Assembly (NCBI RefSeq): GCF_024436065.1
Contig: NZ_JANFNS010000002.1
Span: 1,041,345-1,105,344, forward strand
DNA length: 64,000 nucleotides
Origin: Saccharibacillus sp. JS10
Lineage (GTDB): Bacteria; Bacillota; Bacilli; Paenibacillales; Paenibacillaceae
Direction of reading: 5' to 3'
The position numbers and the translations under genes were made by a program. Each line of letters starts with the position of its first letter. Within the stretch, counting starts at the first letter, position 1. The notes below the pieces were generated by a model. It was given only the letters and a program-made list of their open reading frames with translations. It was not told the origin of the DNA and made no database searches. Of the stretch, positions 54,991-63,997 are shown in pieces.

Positions 54991-55018
54991 AGTGGTGACT
55001 CCTCCTCTAAATTAAGTA

Positions 55019-55047
55019 TATTCATAGATGGCTGACGGATAAGTCAA
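55019..55047 (-). promoter_or_regulatory. Candidate promoter of the sugar ABC operon
   Basis: On the minus strand TTGACT (55047-55042), 17 bp, TGAATA (55024-55019); TATGAA with a 15 bp spacer is the alternative. The -35 is good, the -10 poor. Confidence 0.4.
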
Positions 55048-55179
55048 TTTGGACACAGCTATGCTTGTATACTTTAAACGGAGAAGCTTAACTTGAACCT
55101 TTTTTATGTGTAGATTGATAAAAAAATAAATTTTGCAAATGAAAACAAGGAAAGGCAAAAAATGAAAACCCAAAATGAC

Positions 55180-55208
55180 TTGCTTATTCGTCATATGCCT
55201 TCTATAAT
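55180..55208 (+). promoter_or_regulatory. Promoter of the argS T-box leader
   Basis: TTGCTT (55180-55185), 17 bp, TATAAT (55203-55208). Confidence 0.8.
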
Positions 55209-55214
55209 AGCAAA

Positions 55215-55512
55215 AAGAAATAAGGTCTGTGAACAGGACAGTATCCGAATAGACAGAAGCGGCAGTTAGCGAGTCGGGAAGGTGAAAGCCGACACACGCA
55301 GTTATCGGAGAAGCGCACCTGGGAGACGTCGATATGAAGGTTAATCCGTGATTGAATGGAAGCGGATATACTGCGTAGCATCGACCGGAATTAACACCGT
55401 TATCGTTGATCGAGGGGATCGAACCTTGCATTTTAATAAAATGCAGTTCATCTACAAGAGTGGTACCGCGGGAATTCAAGCTCTCGTCTCTTTATGAGGC
55501 GAGGGCTTTTTT
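55215..55512 (+). promoter_or_regulatory. T-box riboswitch, arginine specifier, controlling argS
   Basis: Fills most of the gap before argS. The T-box sequence TGGTACCGCG (55461-55470) is the conserved part that pairs with the acceptor end of uncharged tRNA. Stem I lies at about 55225-55330, and the likely specifier CGC (Arg) is at 55314-55316 in GAAG-CGC-ACC. AGAG (55457-55460) can pair with CTCT (55481-55484) to form the antiterminator. The competing terminator is AGCTCTCGTCTC, loop TTTAT, GAGGCGAGGGCT with six T (about 55479-55512). Uncharged tRNA-Arg should allow argS transcription. Confidence 0.93.
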
Positions 55513-55549
55513 GCGCGCTTTTTTCATTGCATATTGAGGAGGAATTAAC

Positions 55550-57229
55550 ATGAGTATGATACAAATCGGCGAGCAATTGGATAATTTATTGAAATGGGAA
55601 GTCGGAACCGCAGAGAAGATGTTAGAATTACCGCCTAATTCGGAACTTGGCGATTTTGCTTTTCCTTGTTTTGTCCTTGCAAAAAGTCTACGCAAAGCTC
55701 CACAGCAGATCGCAACAGAATTATCAGCACAATTTCAAAATCAGACAATAGAAGCTGTTGCGGAAGGAGCTTACGTGAACTTCCGGCTGGATCGCGGTGC
55801 TTATGCAGCGAAGTTACTTCTACAAGCCGAAGGGCATACCGCTTCACCGAATGGAGAAACTGTCGTGATCGATATGTCTTCGCCGAATATCGCGAAGCCT
55901 TTTGGGGTTGGGCATCTGCGTTCGACCGTTATTGGCGCAGCTTTGTACCGGATGTACAAGGAAGCAGGGTACAAGACAATCAGTGTCAATCATTTGGGCG
56001 ATTGGGGAACACAGTTCGGGAAGCAAATTACAGCTTACAAGCGGTGGGGGAACGAAGAACGTCTAAATGCTTCGCCGATCCGGGAGTCGCTAGCGTTATA
56101 TGTACGTTTCCATGAAGAAACCGATCAAGATCCAACGCTTGAGATCGAAGCACGGGATTGGTTCCGTAGACTCGAACAAAGCGATGAAGAAGCGCTTCGG
56201 TTATGGCGGTATTTTGTCGATGTGAGTATGAAAGAATTCGACCGCATGTATGAACGCCTTTGCGTCTCGTTCGATAAAGTACTTGGCGAAAGTTTTTACA
56301 ATGACAAAATGACAGCGGTCGTCGAAGAACTTCAGCAACAAGGGTTGCTGGAAGAAAGTGAAGGTGCGCAGGTTGTACGTTTAGAGAACCAAGACATGCC
56401 GCCTTGTCTGATTCTCAAATCCGATGGAACGACGATTTACCCGACGCGGGATCTGGCAACGGCAATCTATCGGCATGACGTGTTAAAAGCAGATAAGCTT
56501 CTTTATGTCGTAGGCGCGGAGCAGACGCTACATTTCCGGCAAGTATTTGCGGTATTGCAAAAAATGGGGCGGGCATGGGCAGATCAATGTCAGCATATTC
56601 CGTTTGGATTGATGAAATTCGAAGGCAAAAAGATGTCGACGCGTAAAGGCAAAGTCGTCTTTTTGGAAGAAGTGTTGGACGAAGCGGTATCTCGCGCAAC
56701 TGCGATTATCGAACAAAAAAATCCGCAATTGCAAAACAAAGCAGATATTGCAGAAGCGGTTGGAATCGGAGCCATTATCTTCGGCGATCTGAAAAACAAC
56801 CGGATCGGCGAAATCAATTTTTCGATTGAAGAAGCGGTGCAGTTCGAAGGGGAAACGGGACCTTATGTGCAGTACACGCATGCTCGCGCATGTAGTGTGT
56901 TGCGGAAAGCTAATCAAATCGAGAACAAGCAAGAACTTGACCAAGCTGTAGGAACTTATACGTGGGATGAAGCTTCTTGGGAACTGCTGAAGCGGCTGGG
57001 CGATTACGAGATAGAACTGAATCGTGGATTGCAACGCCAAGAACCGTCTGTTATCGCACGTTATGCGCTGGATATCGCCAAATTGTTCAACCGTTTCTAT
57101 CATTATAATAAAGTATTGAGTGCCGAGGCTGCTGACAAACAGATTCGGCTCAAGCTGACACAGCTTACTGCGATGCGTCTGAATTGGGCGTTAACCTTAT
57201 TAGGAATTCGTTCTCCGCAAGAAATTTAA
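55550..57229 (+). CDS. argS: Arginyl-tRNA synthetase
   Basis: Class I aminoacyl-tRNA synthetase, 559 aa. An N-terminal additional domain (about 1-100) is followed by the Rossmann core with the HIGH-like GVGHLRST (near 124) inside SSPNIAKPFGVGHLRS, the KMSK-like motif GKKMSTRKG (near 362) and the DALR anticodon-binding domain at the C-terminus. AGGAGGAA before the ATG. A T-box with an arginine specifier controls it, which confirms the amino acid. Whether it is the only argS in the genome is unknown. Confidence 0.95.
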   Translation: MSMIQIGEQLDNLLKWEVGTAEKMLELPPNSELGDFAFPCFVLAKSLRKAPQQIATELSAQFQNQTIEAVAEGAYVNFRLDRGAYAAKLLLQAEGHTASPNGETVVIDMSSPNIAKPFGVGHLRSTVIGAALYRMYKEAGYKTISVNHLGDWGTQFGKQITAYKRWGNEERLNASPIRESLALYVRFHEETDQDPTLEIEARDWFRRLEQSDEEALRLWRYFVDVSMKEFDRMYERLCVSFDKVLGESFYNDKMTAVVEELQQQGLLEESEGAQVVRLENQDMPPCLILKSDGTTIYPTRDLATAIYRHDVLKADKLLYVVGAEQTLHFRQVFAVLQKMGRAWADQCQHIPFGLMKFEGKKMSTRKGKVVFLEEVLDEAVSRATAIIEQKNPQLQNKADIAEAVGIGAIIFGDLKNNRIGEINFSIEEAVQFEGETGPYVQYTHARACSVLRKANQIENKQELDQAVGTYTWDEASWELLKRLGDYEIELNRGLQRQEPSVIARYALDIAKLFNRFYHYNKVLSAEAADKQIRLKLTQLTAMRLNWALTLLGIRSPQEI

Positions 57230-57248
57230 TAAGCAATCAAAACGTTTC

Positions 57249-57288
57249 ACCGCGTTAAAGGATGAAATGTTCAATAATTTAACGCGGT
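57249..57288 (+). repeat. Inverted repeat after argS
   Basis: ACCGCGTTAAA (57249-57259) and TTTAACGCGGT (57278-57288) are perfect 11 bp arms around 18 nt. There is no T-run after it. It may be a weak terminator, an mRNA end protector or an operator for the following permease gene. Confidence 0.6.
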
Positions 57289-57376
57289 AAAATGTCGGAT
57301 TTTGTAGTTTTTCGTAGTTGAGGTTTAAGATAATTTTAATATGTTATTTAACCTCACAACGGAAAGGGTTTTGGAT

Positions 57377-58780
57377 ATGGGTCTTATAAAAAAGCAATCG
57401 TCTTTATTTAGAAGAAAACCGATTGAATCGAGTGAAAGTAATTTGAAACGAGTGCTTGGGCCTTTGGATTTAACGACCCTTGGCGTTGGCGCCATTATTG
57501 GTACAGGGATCTTCGTATTAACAGGAGTTGCCGCAGCAAAGTATGCAGGCCCGGGCCTGGTCTTATCTTTTTTACTGGCAGGCATCATTTGTGCATTCGC
57601 AGCACTTTGTTACTCGGAGTTCGCTTCGAGCGTGCCGGCGTCGGGCAGCGCGTATACGTACAGCTATACGACATTCGGTGAAGTTGTAGCTTTCCTACTC
57701 GGATGGGATTTGATTTTGGAATACGGATTTGCCAGCGCTGCTGTAGCCAGCGGTTGGTCTGGTTATTTCCAAAGTCTGTTATCAGGGATTGGTGTTCATC
57801 TGCCGCAAGCTCTTACCGGAGCATTTAATCCGGAAAAAGGGACGGTTATCGATATTACAGCCGTCATCATTACATTGATCATTGCAACTTTGTTGACTCG
57901 CGGCATTAAAGAAGCATCAAGAGCCAACGGGATCATGGTTGCGATCAAGTTGATTGTCGTATTTATCTTTATCGGCGTAGGCGTGTTCTATGTCAAACCC
58001 GACAACTGGGAACCGTTCTTGCCGTTTGGATTTAGCGGCGTGGCAGCGGGCGCGGCAACGGTATTTTTTGCTTATATCGGATTTGACGCGGTATCTACAG
58101 CAGCCGAAGAAGTCAAAAGACCTCAACGCGATCTGCCGATCGGTATCATTGCTTCATTAGCGATTTGTACCGTCCTTTATATTGTGGTGTCGCTTATTTT
58201 GACAGGCATGGTTCCTTATCAAATGTTGAACGTGAGCGATCCGGTGGCATTCGCGCTTGAATTCGTGAATATGAACGGTATTGCTTGGATCGTTTCGTTA
58301 GGTGCGATTACAGGGATTACAACCGTATTGCTGGTGATGATGTACGGACAGACTCGTTTGCTTTATTCGATGTCCCGCGATGGTCTGCTGGGTTCCGTAT
58401 TCTCCAAAGTAAGCAAAAAAAGCGGAACGCCAGCGACCGGTACCTGGATTTCTTCGATCATCATCGCCTTTTTCGCTGGATTGATTCCTTTGGATCATTT
58501 GGCTCAATTGACGAATATCGGCACATTGTTTGCCTTTACTGTCGTGAGTCTAGGCATTATTGTACTTCGCCGCAGTCAGCCTGATCTGAAACGTGGATTC
58601 CGTGTTCCTCTGGTTCCGTTGATTCCAATCTTGAGTGCGATCGGTTGTGTATATTTGATGTTCCAACTTCAAGCATTGACTTGGTTTACCTTCATTATCT
58701 GGTTAGCGATCGGTTTGGCTGTCTACTTCCTATATGGCCGTAAACATAGTCATCTTAACCCGGATCGTGTCTCTAAATAA
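57377..58780 (+). CDS. APC-family amino acid permease (YfnA-like)
   Basis: Secondary transporter of 467 aa with about 12-14 transmembrane helices. The N-terminal signature TTLGVGAIIGTGIFVLTGVA (TM1) and the ALCYSEFASSVPASGSAYTY region are typical of the cationic-amino-acid type of APC permeases, as in B. subtilis YfnA. Start ATG 57377, 8 nt after GGAAAGGG; a longer frame starts at 57341 without a ribosome binding site. It lies 150 nt after argS without a T-box of its own. The substrate could be a cationic or a neutral amino acid; arginine is only suggested by the neighbour. Confidence 0.9.
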   Translation: MGLIKKQSSLFRRKPIESSESNLKRVLGPLDLTTLGVGAIIGTGIFVLTGVAAAKYAGPGLVLSFLLAGIICAFAALCYSEFASSVPASGSAYTYSYTTFGEVVAFLLGWDLILEYGFASAAVASGWSGYFQSLLSGIGVHLPQALTGAFNPEKGTVIDITAVIITLIIATLLTRGIKEASRANGIMVAIKLIVVFIFIGVGVFYVKPDNWEPFLPFGFSGVAAGAATVFFAYIGFDAVSTAAEEVKRPQRDLPIGIIASLAICTVLYIVVSLILTGMVPYQMLNVSDPVAFALEFVNMNGIAWIVSLGAITGITTVLLVMMYGQTRLLYSMSRDGLLGSVFSKVSKKSGTPATGTWISSIIIAFFAGLIPLDHLAQLTNIGTLFAFTVVSLGIIVLRRSQPDLKRGFRVPLVPLIPILSAIGCVYLMFQLQALTWFTFIIWLAIGLAVYFLYGRKHSHLNPDRVSK

Positions 58781-58797
58781 GTCGAAAAAATAAAGTC

Positions 58798-58831
58798 AAA
58801 ACCTCTTCACATCGTGTGGAGAGGTTTTTTT
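58798..58831 (+). terminator. Permease terminator
   Basis: AAAACCTCTTCACA, loop TCG, TGTGGAGAGGTTTT and more T. Confidence 0.9.
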
Positions 58832-58914
58832 GTCGAATCTTTCTGCAACCTTTTTCAAACTTATGGCGTCTGGGAATATGAGAAACAGAAAATAAACAAA
58901 GAGGTGACCTACCC

Positions 58915-59844
58915 ATGAAAAAGACAATTAAAGCTTGTGCAGCTCTGGTAATGGCAGGATCGTTCGCGTTCGCCGCTTCGGCGTCAGCATTTAGCGATAT
59001 TCAAAATGATGACAGCGCGAAAATCGCTCAAACTCTTCAAGACAAAGGCATCATGAAAGGCATTGGCAAAGATTTATTCGCTCCATCGCTGGATCTGACG
59101 AATGCTCAAGCGATTCAATTGATCGTCAATGCGTTTGATCTGAAAGTAAATCCAGGTGTTGATTATATGCCGGAAGCTTCTTTCAACAACAATGCTTGGT
59201 ATGCGCCAGCTTATGAAGCAGCACTGCATAACAAAATCGAAACCGTTACAAAAAAAGATTCCGTTAATGCAAAAATGACACGTGAAGCTTTCGCAAGTCT
59301 ATTGCTCGAAGGAATTAATACAACCGGTCAATATCCAACGACTAAAATGTATATCTTCTTCGATGACGAAAAAGAATTTACAGGCGATCATTTCGGCGCG
59401 ATTCAAATTCTGGGTAATATGCGCATTATTTCTCCAGGCGGCGAATTCCGTCCGCAAGAACCGATCACGCGTATGGAAGCGGCAGAAATGGTCTACAATG
59501 CGGTTGAATTCGTAGAAAAAATGAAAAGTAATACCGGCGGAGAAGAAACGGAGGAAACAGACGTGACTGTGATGACGGCGCAAGAAAACGACGGTCGAGT
59601 TAAAGCAACGTTGAAAGTTTCGCTTCCAAATCCGGGATACGGTCTGAAAATTGAAGATGTAAAGTACGCAGGGAACAAAGCGACTGTACATTATACGATT
59701 ACAAAACCAGATCCGAACATGATGTATCCGCAAGTCATTACCGAAGCTGAAGCATCCACTTACTTGACAGGCACACCTTCTGAAGTTGTAGCTGAGCTAG
59801 TAGGCGGAGAAGCACCTTCTTCAGATGCAAAGTTGTTGAAATAA
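58915..59844 (+). CDS. S-layer homology (SLH) protein with PrcB-like C-terminus
   Basis: Exported protein of 309 aa. Signal peptide (MKKTIKACAALVMAGSFAFA..., cleavage likely at ASA-F near residue 25). Three SLH-like repeats follow (about 26-75, 82-135, 145-200; the last, RPQEPITRMEAAEMVYNAV, is the clearest), which should bind pyruvylated wall polymer. A short Glu/Thr linker leads to a beta-rich tail (about 215-290; LPNPGYGLKIEDVKYAGNKA, then TVHYTITKPDP) resembling the PrcB C-terminal domain found in protease complex subunits. AGAGGTGACC before the ATG. Monocistronic. The PrcB similarity is by eye. Confidence 0.85.
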   Translation: MKKTIKACAALVMAGSFAFAASASAFSDIQNDDSAKIAQTLQDKGIMKGIGKDLFAPSLDLTNAQAIQLIVNAFDLKVNPGVDYMPEASFNNNAWYAPAYEAALHNKIETVTKKDSVNAKMTREAFASLLLEGINTTGQYPTTKMYIFFDDEKEFTGDHFGAIQILGNMRIISPGGEFRPQEPITRMEAAEMVYNAVEFVEKMKSNTGGEETEETDVTVMTAQENDGRVKATLKVSLPNPGYGLKIEDVKYAGNKATVHYTITKPDPNMMYPQVITEAEASTYLTGTPSEVVAELVGGEAPSSDAKLLK

Positions 59845-59876
59845 TTCAATAGACTTGGAATCGATATGGAAAAAGA

Positions 59877-59907
59877 AAAGCGCTCCGAATTTCGGAGCGC
59901 TTTTTTT
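59877..59907. terminator. Terminator between SLH gene and ABC exporter
   Basis: AAAAGCGCTCCG, loop AATTT, CGGAGCGCTTTTTTT. Flanking A- and T-runs allow use by both converging genes. Confidence 0.92.
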
Positions 59908-59961
59908 GTGCGTTTATTATAGCTTGAGAACATATAGGAAGGAGAGGCAAGCGAAAAAGGA

Positions 59962-62097
59962 TTAATTTCCTTTTACGCCGCCAAAAGCAGGTCGAGCTTC
60001 AAAGCCGGATTCCGGCTTGCCTGTGACGGGAGCGATAGAGTCGCCGCCGCCTTGTTGCAGCTGATACATTTGGAAATAGCGACCGCCTACAGCCATCAAT
60101 TCGTCGTGGCTACCGCGTTCAACGATTTCACCGCGATGCAAGACAAGAATCTGATCGGCACTGCGGATTGTCGATAATCGGTGAGCGATCACAAAGGTAG
60201 TACGTCCTTGTTTTAAGACATTAAGCGCCGATTGGATCAACGCTTCGGTCTCCGTATCGATATTTGCCGTCGCTTCATCCAAGATCAAAATTGCCGGATC
60301 GAAAGCAAGAGCGCGGGCAAATGAAATCAATTGACGTTGACCTGCCGACAAGGTACTACCTTTTTCGATCACGGGTTCGTCGAACCCTTTTGGAAGATCC
60401 GCCAAAATTTTATCAGCGCCTACTTCTTTCAGAGCTTGTTCAACCCGTTCACGGCTAATCCGTTCGTCACCGAGACTGACATTCGAAGCAATCGTTCCTG
60501 TGAATAGATACGGATCTTGTAGAACAATCCCCATATGATGACGGATATATTGTTTCGGCAGATCGCGTACGCTTTGACCGTCGATCGTGATTGAACCTTT
60601 TTGCGGATCATAGAAGCGGAATAGTAAGTTGATAATCGAACTTTTACCGGAACCCGTATGTCCGACAAGTGCTACGGTCTGTCCTTGCTTCGCTTCAAGC
60701 GAGATGTTTTTCAAAACATAATCTTTGTTGTAAGCAAACGATACGTTATCGAATACGACGTTACCTTGATAACGCGGCATACTGCCGTCAGTAACCGGTT
60801 CGCCTTTTTCATCCAATAACTCGAAGACGCGACCTGCCGATACCATCGCGGAATCCAATGCTGCCAATTGATTGACCATGCCGGTAATCGGTTGGAACAG
60901 ACGACCGAGAATATCGACAAACGCATATAAAGCACCAAGTGAGATAATCGAAGCGGCTCCATCAATCGTCGAAGAACCAAAATACCAAATGACGACGGTA
61001 AACGATAGATTGCGTAACACGTTAACCAAGTTGTGAGACGTGAACGAGTTCAGATTCAGCATTTTATTTTGATGCTTCAAATAGTCGCCGTTCAATTCTT
61101 CAAATTCAGCTTCCGTTTGTTTTTCGCGGCGGAATACCCGAATGATCGACATGCCTTGAATCGATTCGTTGATAATCGCATTCAATTCGCTGAGTCTTGA
61201 ACGAATGATGGTATTGTATTTGGTTGCGACTTTACGATACAGATAAATCCACAAGATAATTAGAGGTACAATAAACAAAGATACCGCGGCAAGTCTTGGA
61301 TCGAGAATAAACAGAGCGACATAGATGCCTGTAATATACACGATACCTGTCGTGAAGTTCGACAAGACTGCAATAAACAAATCTTTCACTGCTTCGGTAT
61401 CATTGGTGATACGGGAAACGACTTTACCCGCAGGTAAATTATCGAAAAAGTTCACCGGAAGACGCTGAATATGGGCGTACAGATCCAGACGAAGTTTTTG
61501 GATAACTCGATTCGCGGACGATTGAAGCCAATACGTTTTCCCGAATTCCATAACGATAGAGATCGCCAAGAATAGCAGATAGAACATCACGAGACGAATG
61601 ATACCCGGAATTTCCGGAGTATAAAAGTCAAATAATTGTTGCTTGGACAACACTTGTGCAGGATACGTATCGGTTCCTTGATTGGTCTGGATCGATAACG
61701 TTCCATTTTCAAAGCTACGATCGCCTTCAGGTACCGTAACCGGTTCGTCGACAAAGACGAAGTTACGACCGACTTGTAAAATACGCACTTCTTCGCCGCG
61801 TGGCTCGTCAGCTGCAAATCGATCTCCGCGCTTGTAATACGTACCTTGGTAAGCGACAGCATCTTCACTGTCTTGATTCGTCTGATAATGCGGATTTTCA
61901 ATCCCCATCATATGATCATCAATCATCATTTTGGCGATAAAAGGGCTGGCAAGTTCGGCACCGACGCCAATCGCCAAAGCGATCATAGCCGCGATAAATG
62001 TTCCTTTGGAATTTAACGCATACTTGAACAATCTTCGCGCCGTTTGTTTTTTCGGTGTTGCAGGCAGAGTTTCGTTAGACTCGTCATTATACGTCAT
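59962..62097 (-). CDS. ABC exporter half-transporter with extracellular insertion (YheH/BmrD-like)
   Basis: Transmembrane ATPase of 711 aa, longer than the usual 580 aa because of an insertion of about 100 residues (about 65-165) between TM1 and TM2. The NBD has Walker A VGHTGSGKSS (near 490), a degenerate signature LSAGQ (near 593) and Walker B with the catalytic Glu (ILILDEATANID near 614). It is the second gene of a pair, overlapping the first by 11 nt. Together they match the heterodimeric multidrug exporter BmrC/BmrD of B. subtilis in size and order. Drug or lipid export is a family-based inference. Confidence 0.92.
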   Translation of the reverse strand: MTYNDESNETLPATPKKQTARRLFKYALNSKGTFIAAMIALAIGVGAELASPFIAKMMIDDHMMGIENPHYQTNQDSEDAVAYQGTYYKRGDRFAADEPRGEEVRILQVGRNFVFVDEPVTVPEGDRSFENGTLSIQTNQGTDTYPAQVLSKQQLFDFYTPEIPGIIRLVMFYLLFLAISIVMEFGKTYWLQSSANRVIQKLRLDLYAHIQRLPVNFFDNLPAGKVVSRITNDTEAVKDLFIAVLSNFTTGIVYITGIYVALFILDPRLAAVSLFIVPLIILWIYLYRKVATKYNTIIRSRLSELNAIINESIQGMSIIRVFRREKQTEAEFEELNGDYLKHQNKMLNLNSFTSHNLVNVLRNLSFTVVIWYFGSSTIDGAASIISLGALYAFVDILGRLFQPITGMVNQLAALDSAMVSAGRVFELLDEKGEPVTDGSMPRYQGNVVFDNVSFAYNKDYVLKNISLEAKQGQTVALVGHTGSGKSSIINLLFRFYDPQKGSITIDGQSVRDLPKQYIRHHMGIVLQDPYLFTGTIASNVSLGDERISRERVEQALKEVGADKILADLPKGFDEPVIEKGSTLSAGQRQLISFARALAFDPAILILDEATANIDTETEALIQSALNVLKQGRTTFVIAHRLSTIRSADQILVLHRGEIVERGSHDELMAVGGRYFQMYQLQQGGGDSIAPVTGKPESGFEARPAFGGVKGN

Positions 62098-63859
62098 GAT
62101 TGTGTTGCACCTCCTCGGAGGAGAGATTAGATTCCACTTGTTGTCGTTCGAACTGCTCGCGGTACCAGCCGTTTTGAGCGATCAACTCAGCGTGTGTACC
62201 TTCTTCGACAATACGTCCTTTTTCCAGTACGACGATATGGTCGGCATGTTCGACGGCAGACAAGCGGTGGGTAGAGATCAATGTCGTTTTGCCGGCACGT
62301 TTTTGGCGAATATTTTGAATGATCCGAGCTTCGGTGCGAGCATCGACAGCAGAAAGAGCGTCATCCAAGATCAAAATTTGAGGCTCCGCAATAAAGGCAC
62401 GGGCAAGCGATACACGCTGTTTTTGACCGCCCGATAATGAAACGCCTCGTTCGCCAACCTTGGTTTCCAGTCCGTCAGATAACGTTTCCAGATCGCCTTC
62501 AAAAGCTGCGGTGCGAATCGATTCCATAATTTCGTCTTCATTGGCATTCGATTTACCGTATTGGATATTTTCGCGAACCGTTTTCGAGAACAAGATTTGC
62601 TCTTGCGGAACATAACCGATCCAACTATGCAGTCGATCTTTGCTCAGCGACTGGATCGGCGTATCCGCAAGCAGAATTTCACCGGTACCCAGCGGATACT
62701 CATGCAAAAGTTGCTTCAATAACGTAGATTTACCGCTACCTGTACGGCCAACGACGCCTAAAGTTTGCCCTGCGCGTAATTTCAGACTGACTTGTTCCAG
62801 ATTATCGACTGTCGAAGACGGATACCGGAACGTTACGTCTTTGAATTCAATCGTATCAGGAGCTGCAATATCGCTTGGATTTTCCACATCTTCGATATCT
62901 GCTTTGGTAAATAAGACTTCGTTCACGCGATCAAGCGAAGCTCCGCCGCGTTGCATGATATTAATCAGCTCACCGATTGCAAACATCGGCCAAATCATCA
63001 TACCCAGATACATATTGAAGGTCACGAGATCGCCGAGAGTCAGTTCACTGCGAAACACAAGGTAGATACCGTACGCAAGACCGATCAGATAACTAAGCCC
63101 GACGCATAACCGAATATACGGTTCGAATACAGCGTCGACACGTGCGACAGCCAGATTCTTTTTGTATACATCGTTTGTAATATCGGAAAACCGCTTCTCA
63201 TCATGACGTTCTTGCACATAAGCACGAATCACGCGAATTCCGGCTACAGACTCCAACACTTGGTCGTTCATATCGCCGAAAGAATCTTGAGCCAACGTAT
63301 AACGTTGGTGAATGATTTTACCGTAAATACTCATTCCGATCGCGATAAAAGGTAACGGGATTAACGCGGCTAAGGTCAATTTCCAACTGACGATAAAGCC
63401 CATTGCGAGCAAAACAGTCAATAAAAATAGAGTCGAATCAGTCAGCGTAAGCATTCCGAATCCGGCAGTCATGGCTACAGCACGCAAATCGTTGGTTGCA
63501 CGTGCCATCAAGTCGCCTGTGCGATTCCGTTCGAAAAATGGAGGTGTCATTCTGAGTAGATGTGCCATAAAGCGACTACGCAGCAGACGTTCAACCAGAT
63601 TGGAGCCGCCAAATAATTGACGCATCCATATGTACGTAATACCGTAAAGCAGAACAAGTAACCCGATGATACCGCCTACATACATAAACAAACGTTGCGG
63701 AGTAATTAGACCGCCTGCAATATCGTCTACAGCGATACCGATAATTCTTGGAGGCAGAAGTTCGATGACGCCAACGATCACAAGGAAGAAGATCCCGATC
63801 AGATAGCGTCTTTTTTCTTGCTGGAAAAACCAGCCTAGATTGCGAAGGACAGAAAACAT
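62087..63859 (-). CDS. ABC exporter half-transporter (YheI/BmrC-like)
   Basis: Transmembrane ATPase of 590 aa with six predicted helices and an NBD (about 335-575). Walker A VGRTGSGKST (near 372), canonical signature LSGGQKQR (near 475) and Walker B ILILDDALSAVD, in which the catalytic Glu is replaced by Asp. With the LSAGQ of the partner this gives one degenerate and one canonical ATP site, the hallmark of heterodimeric exporters. ATG 63859 follows AAGGAAGTG. Upstream lies a terminator at 63919-63950, within a possible leader reading frame. Confidence 0.93.
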   Translation of the reverse strand: MFSVLRNLGWFFQQEKRRYLIGIFFLVIVGVIELLPPRIIGIAVDDIAGGLITPQRLFMYVGGIIGLLVLLYGITYIWMRQLFGGSNLVERLLRSRFMAHLLRMTPPFFERNRTGDLMARATNDLRAVAMTAGFGMLTLTDSTLFLLTVLLAMGFIVSWKLTLAALIPLPFIAIGMSIYGKIIHQRYTLAQDSFGDMNDQVLESVAGIRVIRAYVQERHDEKRFSDITNDVYKKNLAVARVDAVFEPYIRLCVGLSYLIGLAYGIYLVFRSELTLGDLVTFNMYLGMMIWPMFAIGELINIMQRGGASLDRVNEVLFTKADIEDVENPSDIAAPDTIEFKDVTFRYPSSTVDNLEQVSLKLRAGQTLGVVGRTGSGKSTLLKQLLHEYPLGTGEILLADTPIQSLSKDRLHSWIGYVPQEQILFSKTVRENIQYGKSNANEDEIMESIRTAAFEGDLETLSDGLETKVGERGVSLSGGQKQRVSLARAFIAEPQILILDDALSAVDARTEARIIQNIRQKRAGKTTLISTHRLSAVEHADHIVVLEKGRIVEEGTHAELIAQNGWYREQFERQQVESNLSSEEVQHNHDV

Positions 63860-63880
63860 TCCATCACTTCCTTTCTTCGT

Positions 63881-63997
63881 TTACGATAGATTTACCAACT
63901 CATTTTGCGAAAAACCGCAAAAAAAGCATATCGCAGTGCGCGATATGCTTAGAAAACGATTCATAAGGCGGACAAGGTAGACAAAGCCTGTCGCCAT
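63881..63997 (-). CDS. Possible leader peptide of the ABC exporter operon
   Basis: A 38-codon frame (MATGFVYLVRLMNRFLSI...) opens at ATG 63997 and ends at TAA 63883-63881, 22 nt before the exporter gene. It runs straight through the terminator at 63919-63950. The window ends three bases before the ATG, so a ribosome binding site cannot be checked. It could equally be the tail of an upstream gene or chance. Confidence 0.22.
   Translation of the reverse strand: MATGFVYLVRLMNRFLSISRTAICFFCGFSQNELVNLS
63919..63950 (-). terminator. Terminator upstream of the ABC exporter genes
   Basis: On the minus strand AAGCATATCGC, loop GCACT, GCGATATGCTT and seven T, 60-90 nt before the exporter start. It either ends an upstream gene outside the window or acts as an attenuator. 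Confidence 0.88.

Noticed and set aside
55314-55316. GCG (alanine) as T-box specifier
   Set aside because: GCG at 55313-55315 is also in the loop, but the downstream gene is argS and CGC followed by A fits the usual arrangement better.
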